Shown here: positions 1 through 7,508 of the stretch, one piece after another | Position numbering within the stretch: position 1 is the first letter of the stretch | How the letters are laid out: every line of letters starts with the position of its first letter | NCBI RefSeq assembly: GCF_042654365.1 | Contig: NZ_JBHSGG010000033.1 | Coordinates: forward strand, 62,001 to 126,000 | Length of the DNA: 64,000 bases | Origin: Coralloluteibacterium thermophilum | GTDB taxonomy: Bacteria > Pseudomonadota > Gammaproteobacteria > Xanthomonadales > Xanthomonadaceae | Direction: 5' to 3' | The notes under the pieces: generated by a model | What the model saw: the letters and a program-made list of their open reading frames with translations, nothing else | Told to the model about the DNA's origin: nothing | Databases searched by the model: none | Translations under genes and position numbers: made by a program

Positions 1-1143
1 GAGCCGGGCCTCACCGCCAAGGGCGACATCGCCAGCGAGTCCGCGGCGGCCGTGGCCGGCGGCCTGACCAGCTTCATGGACATGCCGAACACGCGCCCGC
101 CGACCCTCGACGCGCAGGCGCTGGCGGACAAGTACGCCATGGCGGCCGGCCGCGCCTGGGGCAACTACGGCTTCTACCTCGGCGCGAGCAACGACAACCT
201 CGACGCGGTCCGCACGCTCGACCCGAAGACCGCGCCGGGCATCAAGGTGTTCATGGGCGCATCCACCGGCAACATGCTGGTGGACGACCCGGAGGTGCTC
301 GACGGCATCTTCCGCGAGGCGCCGACCCCGATCATCACCCACTGCGAGGACACGCCGACCATCGACGCCCTGCAGGCGGAGTACGTGGCCCGCTACGGGG
401 AGGACATCCCGCCCGAGTGCCATCCCGACATCCGTTCGCGCGAGGCCTGCCTGAAGTCGACGGAACTGGCCATCGCCCTGGCGCGCCGGCACGGCACCCG
501 CCTGCACGTGCTGCACATCTCCACGGCGGACGAGCTGCGGCTGTTCGAGGCAGGGCCCATCGAGGGCAAGCGCATCACCGCCGAGACCTGCGTGCACTTC
601 CTGCACTTCGCGCGGCCGGACTACGCGCGCCTGGGCCACCAGATCAAGTGCAACCCGGCGATCAAGGACGAGGCCGACCGCGAGGCGCTCATCCGCGCGG
701 TGGCGGAGGACGTGATCGACGTGCTCGCCACCGACCACGCGCCGCACACCTGGGACGAGAAGCAGAACCCCTACACGCGCGCGCCGTCCGGGCTGCCGCT
801 GGTGCAGTACGCCCTGGTCTCGGCGCTGGAGCACGTGCATGCCGGACGCTTCGACGTGGCGCGCGTGGTGCACAAGTTCGCGCATGCGCCGGCGCTCCTG
901 TTCGACGTGGCCGAGCGCGGCTTCCTGCGCGAGGGCTACTGGGCCGACCTCGTGCTGGTGCGCCAGGACGACCCCTTCACCGTGCGCCGCGAGGACGTGC
1001 TCTCCAAGTGCGGCTGGTCGCCCTTCGAGGGCACCACCTTCCGCTCGCGCGTCGCCGCGACCTTCGTCAACGGCGAGCTGGCCTGGGACGGCAGCGGCCT
1101 GGTGGGGGCGCCGCGCGGGCAGCGGCTGACCTTCGCGCGATGA
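1..1143 (+). CDS. pyrC: dihydroorotase (5' end outside window)
   Basis: Dihydroorotase, third step of de novo pyrimidine synthesis, cyclising carbamoyl aspartate to dihydroorotate. The reading frame is open from base 1, so the N-terminus with the first HxH metal motif lies upstream of the window; 380 residues are visible. Seen: the substrate-binding MDMPNTRPP loop near visible residue 26, GIKVFMG with the lysine expected to be carboxylated (about residue 82), metal histidines in ITHCED and LHISTAD, and the catalytic aspartate in LATDHAPH (about 244). The remaining length fits a class I enzyme of about 445 residues. The stop overlaps the start of the next gene (ATGA), so the two are probably co-translated. 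Confidence 0.93.
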   Translation, partial: EPGLTAKGDIASESAAAVAGGLTSFMDMPNTRPPTLDAQALADKYAMAAGRAWGNYGFYLGASNDNLDAVRTLDPKTAPGIKVFMGASTGNMLVDDPEVLDGIFREAPTPIITHCEDTPTIDALQAEYVARYGEDIPPECHPDIRSREACLKSTELAIALARRHGTRLHVLHISTADELRLFEAGPIEGKRITAETCVHFLHFARPDYARLGHQIKCNPAIKDEADREALIRAVAEDVIDVLATDHAPHTWDEKQNPYTRAPSGLPLVQYALVSALEHVHAGRFDVARVVHKFAHAPALLFDVAERGFLREGYWADLVLVRQDDPFTVRREDVLSKCGWSPFEGTTFRSRVAATFVNGELAWDGSGLVGAPRGQRLTFAR

Positions 1144-1988
1144 GCCGGCTGCTGCTGATCTGCGCGCTGGCCCTCGCCGGCACGGCCGCGGCGCCCGTGG
1201 CGCCCGCGCGGGCCGAGGCGGCGGCACGGACCGGGGCGGTCACCTTCCCCGCGACGGCCTCGCAGGGCGCGCTGGTGTTCGGCCGCGTGCCCCAGGGCAG
1301 CCGCGTCGAGCACGCCGGGCGGAGCCTCCGCGTCAGCCCCTGGGGCACGGTGGTGTTCGGGATCGGTCGCGACGCCAGCGGGCACGTGGAGGTCCGCGTG
1401 ACGCCGCCCACAGGCACGAGCGAGACCGTGCGCATCGCCATCGCGCCCCGCGACTGGCCCGTGCAGCGGGTGGACGGCGTGCCGCCGGCGACGGTCGAGC
1501 CGCCGCCGGCCATCGCCGAGCGGATCCGCCGCGAGCAGGCACGCGTCGCCGCGGCGCGCACGCGCGACGACGACCGCACCGACTTCGCGCGGCCCTTCAT
1601 CTGGCCGGTGGAAGGCCGGATCAGCGGGCGCTTCGGCAACCAGCGCGTCTACAACGGCAGGCCGGGCTCGCCGCACTCGGGAATGGACATCGCAGCGCCC
1701 ACCGGCACCCCGGTGAAGGCGCCGGCGGCGGGCATCGTCACCTTCGCCGACCCCGACCTCTACCTCACCGGCGGCACCGTGGTCATCGACCACGGCTTCG
1801 GCGTGAGCTCCAACTTCCTGCACCTCTCGCGCATCGACGTCGCCATGGGCGACCGGGTCGAGCAGGGGCAGGTCTTCGGCGCGGTCGGCGCGACCGGGCG
1901 GGCCACCGGGCCGCACCTGCACTGGGGCATGAACTGGTTCGACGTGCGCGTCGATCCGCTGCTGGTCCTGGAGCGGACCGGGAACTGA
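1140..1988 (+). CDS. M23 family (LytM-like) peptidoglycan endopeptidase
   Basis: Secreted zinc metallopeptidase of family M23, expected to cut peptidoglycan cross-bridges in the periplasm, or to act as an amidase activator if degenerate. The 282-residue protein begins with a hydrophobic signal peptide (MSRLLLICALALAGTAAA). The catalytic LytM domain occupies the C-terminal 120 residues, with the zinc ligands visible as HSGMD (His179, Asp183) and HLHWG (His259, His261), so it looks active. A charged linker at about residues 125-145 separates it from an N-terminal beta-rich part. The ATG overlaps the pyrC stop by four bases (ATGA), which fixes the start. No LysM or SH3 domain is obvious. Confidence 0.88.
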   Translation: MSRLLLICALALAGTAAAPVAPARAEAAARTGAVTFPATASQGALVFGRVPQGSRVEHAGRSLRVSPWGTVVFGIGRDASGHVEVRVTPPTGTSETVRIAIAPRDWPVQRVDGVPPATVEPPPAIAERIRREQARVAAARTRDDDRTDFARPFIWPVEGRISGRFGNQRVYNGRPGSPHSGMDIAAPTGTPVKAPAAGIVTFADPDLYLTGGTVVIDHGFGVSSNFLHLSRIDVAMGDRVEQGQVFGAVGATGRATGPHLHWGMNWFDVRVDPLLVLERTGN

Positions 1989-2001
1989 GCCGCCGGCCGC
2001 C

Positions 2002-2781
2002 TCAGCGCGCCCCGGCGCGCGCGGCGCGCCAGCTGCGCAGCAGGGCCGCCAGCGGGTGCGCCGGCGCATCCGCGCGCCCGGCAGCCGCACGGCGCAGGCG
2101 GCCGCGATCCGCCGCGGCGCGCAGCCTGCGGTAGAGCGGCGCCTGCGGCAGGCGTGCAGGCAGGGCCTCGATCAGCTCTCCGGCCCAGTCGCGGCGCGCG
2201 GGCGCCCCGCCCTCCTCCGCCAGCTGCGCGCCGGTGAGGCCGTGGCGCGCCTGCAGATGCATCGGGATCCGCCCGCGGTCCTCGCTGCCGACGCCCACCA
2301 GCAGGCGCTGCGCCAGAAGGTGTGTGGCGACCGCATCGCGTGCGTCCGCGTCCGCGGCAGCGCCGCCGAACAGGACGGCCTCGGCATCCGCCAGCGCCGC
2401 GGCGAGCGCCTGCACGTCGGCGAACGCGGCCTCGCGCCCGGCAGGACGCGCATCGACCTGCACGGTCTCGATCAGCGCGCCGGCCAGCGGCGCCCACGGC
2501 ACCCCGCCCGCCTCGGCCAGGGCCTGGGTGACCGGATGGCGTGGGCGCGCCTGCGCCAGCGCGAGCAGCTCCTCGGCCCACCAGCCGCTCTTGGCCATGG
2601 CGACGTTGGGGTCGCTGAGTTCGAAGACCGCCTCACGCAGTTCGTGCTGGAGCGCGCCCCAGGCGCGGAAGACGGTGCGCTGCGGCGGCGGGCAGAACAC
2701 CTCGCCCACGCGCATCTCGGGCTCGCGCGCGTGCCACTTCGCCACGAAGCCCGCGAAGGCCTGCTCGCCTGCGGCGCTCAC
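2002..2781 (-). CDS. squalene/phytoene synthase family protein
   Basis: A 259-residue protein resembling the squalene/phytoene synthase fold, which condenses two isoprenoid diphosphates head to head. The clearest trace is the C-terminal second-motif region VGSEDRGRIPMHLQARHGLT, matching the pattern DV.ED..RGR.YLP...L..HGL of the family. The first aspartate-rich motif is weak, so catalytic competence is uncertain. It starts with GTG overlapping the gph stop (GTGA), making it the last gene of a four-gene operon with mtaD, ubiG and gph. I recall similar proteins labelled phytoene synthase next to gph and ubiG in xanthomonads; that is memory, not a search. It may be a paralogue with a different role rather than a carotenoid enzyme. 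Confidence 0.62.
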   Translation of the reverse strand: MSAAGEQAFAGFVAKWHAREPEMRVGEVFCPPPQRTVFRAWGALQHELREAVFELSDPNVAMAKSGWWAEELLALAQARPRHPVTQALAEAGGVPWAPLAGALIETVQVDARPAGREAAFADVQALAAALADAEAVLFGGAAADADARDAVATHLLAQRLLVGVGSEDRGRIPMHLQARHGLTGAQLAEEGGAPARRDWAGELIEALPARLPQAPLYRRLRAAADRGRLRRAAAGRADAPAHPLAALLRSWRAARAGAR

Positions 2782-3455
2782 GCCGGCACCGCCGCCGCGA
2801 GCAGCGCGTCGTCGAGCGCGAACGGGTCCTGCGCGTAGCGGTCGGCCTGCCACAGGACCGGGTCCTCGTCGGCGTCGCGGTAGCCCCACAGCGCGGCCAC
2901 CGAAGGCATGCCCGCGGCGCGTGCGGCCAGGACGTCGCGCGCGTCGTCGCCGACGTAGACGCAGTCGCCCGGCGCCGCGCCGGCGAGCCGCGCCGCATGC
3001 AGGAGCGGCGCAGGATCGGGCTTGCGCACCGGCAGCGTGTCGCCGCCGACCAGGACCGCGCAGCGGGCGCTCCAGCCGATGCGCGCGACGAGGGCGCGCG
3101 CCAGTCCCTCGGGCTTGTTGGTCACGATGCCCCAGCGACTGCCGGCCCTGTCGATGCGCGCCAGCGCCGCCTCCATGCCCGGATACGGCCGGGTGCCCGA
3201 CGCGATGTCGGCGGCGTAGTGGGCCAGGAAGGGGGGAATCAGCGCGTCGCGCGCGGCCTCGTCCAGGTCCGGAAGCGCCGTCGCGAGCAGTGCGCGGCCG
3301 CCCTTGGAGACCCGCGGGCGCAGCAGCGACTCGGGCACCGCCGGTCGCCCCAGGTCGGCGAGCACCCGGTTCACCGCCGCGGCCAGGTCGGGCGCGGTGT
3401 CGAGCAGGGTGCCGTCGAGATCGAACAGCACCAGCGGTGCGATGCGCGGGCTCAT
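2778..3455 (-). CDS. gph: phosphoglycolate phosphatase (HAD superfamily)
   Basis: HAD-superfamily hydrolase of 225 residues, most like phosphoglycolate phosphatase, which removes the 2-phosphoglycolate released by repair of oxidised DNA ends. Motif I is FDLDGTLLDT (nucleophile Asp12, Asp14), motif II is IVTNKPEG, and motif IV is VYVGDDARD, with a C1 helical cap between motifs I and II. All catalytic elements are present. The ATG overlaps the ubiG stop (ATGA) and the stop overlaps the next gene (GTGA), so it is translationally coupled on both sides. A gph-ubiG pairing is known in other gammaproteobacteria, which supports Gph over other HAD phosphatases, although substrate cannot be read from sequence. 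Confidence 0.85.
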   Translation of the reverse strand: MSPRIAPLVLFDLDGTLLDTAPDLAAAVNRVLADLGRPAVPESLLRPRVSKGGRALLATALPDLDEAARDALIPPFLAHYAADIASGTRPYPGMEAALARIDRAGSRWGIVTNKPEGLARALVARIGWSARCAVLVGGDTLPVRKPDPAPLLHAARLAGAAPGDCVYVGDDARDVLAARAAGMPSVAALWGYRDADEDPVLWQADRYAQDPFALDDALLAAAVPA

Positions 3456-4198
3456 GCCGGCCTGTGCGCGGCCGCCATGTAGTTGACCGCGGTCAGCGAG
3501 GACAGCGAGGCACGGCGACGCACCGGGTCGTAGAGCACGCCGGTAACGTCGTCGGCCTGCAGGCCCGCGGCGCGGATCCAGGCCGCCAGCTCGCTCGGGC
3601 GGACGAACTGCGCGTAGCGGTGGGTGCCGCGCGGCAGCAGCCGCGCGACGTACTCGGCGCCCACGATGGCGAGGGCGAAGGCCGCGGGCGTGCGGTTGAT
3701 GGTGGACATCACCAGCGTCCCGCCCGGCCGCAGCAGGCGCGCGCAGGCGGCGACGACCGACCCGGGATCGGGCACGTGCTCGATCATCTCCATGCAGCAG
3801 ACGACGTCGAAGGTGCCCGGGCGCTCCTCGGCCAGCTGTTCCACCGAGGTCAGCAGGTACTCGACCTGCAGGTCCGGCTGCGTCTGGCGCGCCTCCAGCA
3901 GGTGCAGGCGGGCGACGTCGATCAGTTCGGGGGCGAGGTCGAGCGCGGTGACGCGCGCACCGGCACGCGCCAGCGCCTCGGAGAGCAGGCCGCCGCCGCA
4001 ACCGACGTCGAGCACCGCCCTGCCCTCGACCGGCGCCTGCGCGCGGATGTAGTCCAGCCGCAGCGGATTGAGCACGTGCAGCGGCTGCTGCGGCCCCTCG
4101 GGATCCCACCAGCGGCTGGCGAGTTCGGCGAAACGGTCGAGTTCGGCCTGGTCCGCGTTGCGCAGGGCCGGCAGGGGTGCCTGTCGGGTCTCCATCAT
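3452..4198 (-). CDS. ubiG: bifunctional ubiquinone O-methyltransferase UbiG
   Basis: SAM-dependent methyltransferase performing both O-methylations of ubiquinone biosynthesis. The 248-residue protein has the Rossmann SAM-binding loop VLDVGCGGG at residues 62-70, LDLAPELI as the acidic loop, and the family signatures RWWDPEG near the N-terminus, CCMEMIEHVPDP and STINRT, all diagnostic of UbiG. Two adjacent ATG codons are possible starts (4198 and 4195); the first overlaps the stop of the upstream hydrolase gene as ATGA. It sits between mtaD and gph in a tightly coupled operon. Each ubiquinone made yields S-adenosylhomocysteine, which the upstream gene product can probably recycle. Confidence 0.94.
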   Translation of the reverse strand: MMETRQAPLPALRNADQAELDRFAELASRWWDPEGPQQPLHVLNPLRLDYIRAQAPVEGRAVLDVGCGGGLLSEALARAGARVTALDLAPELIDVARLHLLEARQTQPDLQVEYLLTSVEQLAEERPGTFDVVCCMEMIEHVPDPGSVVAACARLLRPGGTLVMSTINRTPAAFALAIVGAEYVARLLPRGTHRYAQFVRPSELAAWIRAAGLQADDVTGVLYDPVRRRASLSSLTAVNYMAAAHRPA

Positions 4199-5559
4199 GC
4201 CGTCTCCGTGCCGGCGCCGCGGCGGATGCCGGCGATGCGTGCGCCCCATTCCCACGCCGAGGCCAGCAGCGCCGCCGTGTCCATGTCGGTGAGGCGGCCG
4301 TCCTCGAGCCGGCGCCGGCCGTCCACCCACACGTCGCTGACCTGGTGGCGCCCGGTCGCGTAGACCAGCTGCGAGACGACGTTGTAGAGCGGCATGGTCT
4401 CGATGGTGTCCATGCGCACCAGGGCGAGGTCGGCGCGCTTGCCCGGCTCGATCGAGCCGATGCGGGCGTCCAGCCCCATCGCGCGCGCGCCGCCCAGGGT
4501 CGCCATGCGCAGGGTGGTCGCCGCGTCCAGCGCGGCCGCATCGCCCGCCACGGCCTTCGCCAGCAGGGCGGCGGTGCGCATCTCCCCGAACATGTCGAGG
4601 TCGTTGTTGCTCGCAGGGCCGTCGGTGCCGAGCGCCAGGTTCACCCCGGCGCGGCGCAGCGCCTCGACCGGGCAGAAGCCCGAGGCGAGCTTGAGGTTGG
4701 ATTCCGGGCAGTGCACCACCGACACCCCGCGCTCGGCGGTGAGCGCGATCTCCGCGTCGGTGAGCTGGGTCATGTGCACGGCGATCAGGCGGTCGGTATA
4801 GACCCCGAGGCGGTCGAGCCGCGCGATCTCGCGGCTGCCGTGGCGGGCGAGCGCGTCGGCGACCTCGGTCGCGGTCTCGTGCACGTGCAGGTGGATCTGG
4901 ATGTCGAGCTGGTCGGCCAGCACGCGGATCCGCTCGAAGGCCGAATCGGCGACGCTGTACGGCGCGTGCGGCACGAAGGCGGTATCGACCAGCGCGTCGG
5001 CGCGCACGTTGTCGTGCACCTCCAGCGCCTTGGCGAAGTACTCGTCCTGCGATGCGGCCCAGGCCGTGGGGAAGTCGATCACGGGCAGGCCGACGACCGC
5101 GCGGAAGCCGTGGCGCGCATAGGTCGCCGCGGCGACGTCGGGGAAGAAGTAGTTCTCGTTGCAGCAGGTGGTGCCGCCGCGCAGCATCTCGGCGATGGCG
5201 ATCGCGATGCCGTCGCCGACGAACTCCGGCCCGATCACCTGCCCTTCCACCGGCCAGATGTGCTCCTTGAGCCACACCATCAGCGGCAGGTCGTCGGCGA
5301 CCCCGCGCAGCAGGGTCATCGGATTGTGGACGTGGGCGTTGACCAGGCCAGGGACAAGCGCGGAGCCCGGCCGCGAGACCCGCTCGGCCGGCGCGTAGCG
5401 CTGCCTCGCCTCGGCGACGGGCAGCACCGCGAGTATGGCGCCGTCGCGCACGGCCACCGCGTGGTCTTCCAGCACGACGGCGTGCGGTTCGACCGGGACC
5501 ACCCAGCCCGCCTCGATCAGCAGGTCGCAGGTCTCGGGCGGTGCGGCGGGGTGGCTCAT
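4195..5559 (-). CDS. mtaD: TRZ/ATZ family amidohydrolase, probable 5'-methylthioadenosine/S-adenosylhomocysteine deaminase
   Basis: Amidohydrolase of 454 residues related to the TRZ/ATZ chlorohydrolases and to MTA/SAH deaminases, which deaminate adenosine-type thioethers to the inosine forms. Metal and catalytic elements visible: NAHVHNP (His76, His78; most relatives have NAHTH), HLHVHET, AVHMTQL, HCPESNLKLASG and GTDGPASNN. It is the first gene of the mtaD-ubiG-gph-synthase operon, and its stop overlaps ubiG (ATGA). That position suggests removal of S-adenosylhomocysteine, the by-product inhibitor of methyltransferases. Substrate assignment is by family and context; a guanine or cytosine deaminase-like activity cannot be excluded. 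Confidence 0.85.
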   Translation of the reverse strand: MSHPAAPPETCDLLIEAGWVVPVEPHAVVLEDHAVAVRDGAILAVLPVAEARQRYAPAERVSRPGSALVPGLVNAHVHNPMTLLRGVADDLPLMVWLKEHIWPVEGQVIGPEFVGDGIAIAIAEMLRGGTTCCNENYFFPDVAAATYARHGFRAVVGLPVIDFPTAWAASQDEYFAKALEVHDNVRADALVDTAFVPHAPYSVADSAFERIRVLADQLDIQIHLHVHETATEVADALARHGSREIARLDRLGVYTDRLIAVHMTQLTDAEIALTAERGVSVVHCPESNLKLASGFCPVEALRRAGVNLALGTDGPASNNDLDMFGEMRTAALLAKAVAGDAAALDAATTLRMATLGGARAMGLDARIGSIEPGKRADLALVRMDTIETMPLYNVVSQLVYATGRHQVSDVWVDGRRRLEDGRLTDMDTAALLASAWEWGARIAGIRRGAGTETA

Positions 5560-5664
5560 CGTGTGCCTCGTCTGGTGGCTGGCTGCCGGTACGACCGCCG
5601 GGCGGCGGGCGCCGGCGCCGGACGGTGCTGCTGCGGCCTGCCGGCCGGCTCGGCCGGACAGGCG

Positions 5665-5688
5665 GCTCCGCGGACGGGGCCGCGGAGC
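5665..5688 (-). terminator. putative terminator downstream of efp
   Basis: A 9-bp perfect GC-rich stem (5665-5673 with 5680-5688, six-base loop) lies 8 bases past the efp stop codon on the minus strand. There is no clear T-run, so Rho-independent function is only likely. Confidence 0.4.
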
Positions 5689-5695
5689 GCGGGGA

Positions 5696-6262
5696 TCACT
5701 TCACGCGGCTGACGTACTCGCCGCTGCGGGTATCGACCCGGATCACCTCGTCCTGGCCGACGAACAGGGGCACGCGCACGACGGCGCCGGTCTCGAGCTT
5801 GGCCGGCTTGCCGCCGCCGCCCGAGGTGTCGCCGCGGACGCCGGGGTCGGTCTCGACGATCTTGAGCTCGACGAAGTTCGGCGGCTGCACGGTGATCGGG
5901 GTGCCGTTCCAGAGGGTCACCACGCAGTCCTCCTCGCCCTTGAGCCACTTCTTCGCGTCGCCGACGCCGGCCTCGTCGGCCTGCACCTGCTCGAAGCTCT
6001 CGGGGTTCATGAAGTGCCAGAACTCGCCGTCCGAGTAGAGGAACTGCATGTCGGTGTCGACCACGTCGGCGGCCTCGAGCGAGTCGGTGGCCTTCATGGT
6101 CAGCTCGACCACGCGGCCGGACTTGATGTTGCGGTACTTGACGCGGGTGAAGGCTTGGCCCTTGCCCGGCTTCACGTACTCGGTATCGGTGATGACGCAG
6201 GGCTCGTTGTTGACCAGGATCTTCATCCCGTTCTTGACATCGTTCATGCCGTAACTGGCCAT
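5696..6262 (-). CDS. efp: elongation factor P
   Basis: Elongation factor P, which binds between the P and E sites of the ribosome and relieves stalling on polyproline. The protein has 188 residues, normal for the family, with three beta-barrel domains ending in the signature region GDTSGGGGKPAKLETGAVV. The loop EYVKPGKGQAF places a lysine at position 34, the residue beta-lysylated by EpmA with EpmB. The divergent neighbour is epmB, matching this modification route rather than rhamnosylation, which requires Arg32. The start MASYGMNDVK is chosen by family alignment. Polyproline demand is evident locally: the autotransporter at 16.8-20.2 kb carries a long PPPP-rich stalk. Confidence 0.97.
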   Translation of the reverse strand: MASYGMNDVKNGMKILVNNEPCVITDTEYVKPGKGQAFTRVKYRNIKSGRVVELTMKATDSLEAADVVDTDMQFLYSDGEFWHFMNPESFEQVQADEAGVGDAKKWLKGEEDCVVTLWNGTPITVQPPNFVELKIVETDPGVRGDTSGGGGKPAKLETGAVVRVPLFVGQDEVIRVDTRSGEYVSRVK

Positions 6263-6344
6263 GCGTGACTCGCTCCGTAAGGTTGTGACCGCCCGCGGCG
6301 GATAGACTGTGCGGCTGCAGGACCAGCCGAAGAAAGAATTGCCC

Positions 6345-7400
6345 ATGATAACCGCGAACCCCAGCGTCTGCCCTCCCGCTTCCGCGTCTGCGGACGGCGG
6401 CGGCGCGGTGCCGGCGCTGGCCCGGGGCGGCGGCTGGCAGGCGCTCTGGCGCGATGCGGTGCGCGACCCGCGCGAACTCCTCCGCCAGCTGGGGCTGGCC
6501 GCGCTCGCCGACCGGATCTCGGACGCCGCGGCGGCGCAGTTCCCGCTGCGCGTGCCGGCCGGCTTCGTCGCGCGGATGCGCCACGGCGACCCCGACGATC
6601 CGCTGCTGCGGCAGGTCCTCCCCGTGATCGACGAAGAACGCGTGGTGCCCGGCTTCGCCTTCGACGCCGTGGGCGATGCCGCCGCGCGCAGCGCCACCGG
6701 CGTGCTCCACAAGTACGCGGGACGCGCACTGCTGGTGGCCACCGGCAGCTGCGCCGTGCACTGCCGCTACTGCTTCCGGCGCCACTTCGACTACGCCAGC
6801 GACACGGCCGCGGCCGGCGGCTGGCGCGAGGCGATCGACTACATCGCCGCGGACCCGAGCATCGAGGAAGTGCTGCTCTCCGGCGGCGACCCGCTTTCGC
6901 TGGCGACGCACAAGCTGGCGGAGCTGACCGGGGCGCTGGCCGGCATCCCTCACCTGCGGCGCCTGCGCCTGCACACGCGCCTGCCGGTCGTGCTGCCGGA
7001 GCGCATCGACGAGGCGTTCTGCGCCTGGCTGGGCGCCCTGCCCTGGCCGACGGTCACGGTGCTGCACGCCAACCACGCCAACGAGATCGATGCCGGCGTC
7101 GCCGCCGCGGTCGCGCGGCTGCGGGAGGCCGGGAGCGTCGTGCTCAACCAGGCGGTCCTGCTGCGCGGGGTCAACGACGACGTCGACAGCCTCGCCGCGC
7201 TCTCCACCCGGGGCTTCGAGGCGGGGATCCTGCCCTACTACCTGCACCAGCTGGACCGCGTCGCCGGCGCCGCGCACTTCGAGGTCGAGGAGGCGCGCGC
7301 CCGCGCCCTGCACGGCGCGCTGGCCGCGCGGCTTCCCGGCTACCTGGTGCCGCGGCTGGTCCGCGAGGTCGCCGGCGACCCGGGCAAGCGACCGCTCTGA
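6345..7400 (+). CDS. epmB: EF-P beta-lysylation protein EpmB (lysine 2,3-aminomutase type)
   Basis: Radical-SAM, PLP-dependent lysine 2,3-aminomutase making (R)-beta-lysine for EF-P Lys34. The radical-SAM cluster motif is seen as GSCAVHCRYCFRR (Cys136, Cys140, Cys143), followed by the family signature VLLSGGDPLSL. A PLP lysine is expected near the C-terminal half, as in E. coli EpmB, which this 351-residue protein matches in length; it lacks the extra C-terminal zinc domain of the clostridial enzyme. ATG at 6345 is preferred over an in-frame GTG at 6309 because AGAAAGAA lies about 10 bases upstream and the extra residues are charged and unconserved in appearance. It is divergent from efp with an 82-base shared promoter region. 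Confidence 0.93.
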   Translation: MITANPSVCPPASASADGGGAVPALARGGGWQALWRDAVRDPRELLRQLGLAALADRISDAAAAQFPLRVPAGFVARMRHGDPDDPLLRQVLPVIDEERVVPGFAFDAVGDAAARSATGVLHKYAGRALLVATGSCAVHCRYCFRRHFDYASDTAAAGGWREAIDYIAADPSIEEVLLSGGDPLSLATHKLAELTGALAGIPHLRRLRLHTRLPVVLPERIDEAFCAWLGALPWPTVTVLHANHANEIDAGVAAAVARLREAGSVVLNQAVLLRGVNDDVDSLAALSTRGFEAGILPYYLHQLDRVAGAAHFEVEEARARALHGALAARLPGYLVPRLVREVAGDPGKRPL

Positions 7401-7508
7401 CGCGCCCCGCTGGCCGCGCCCGGAACGATCGTGTAGAACGGCGACCCGCGATTCGAGCTTCCCCTCATCGCCGGCACGCCCGCCGGCAGCAGCCCAAATG
7501 GAACCGGC

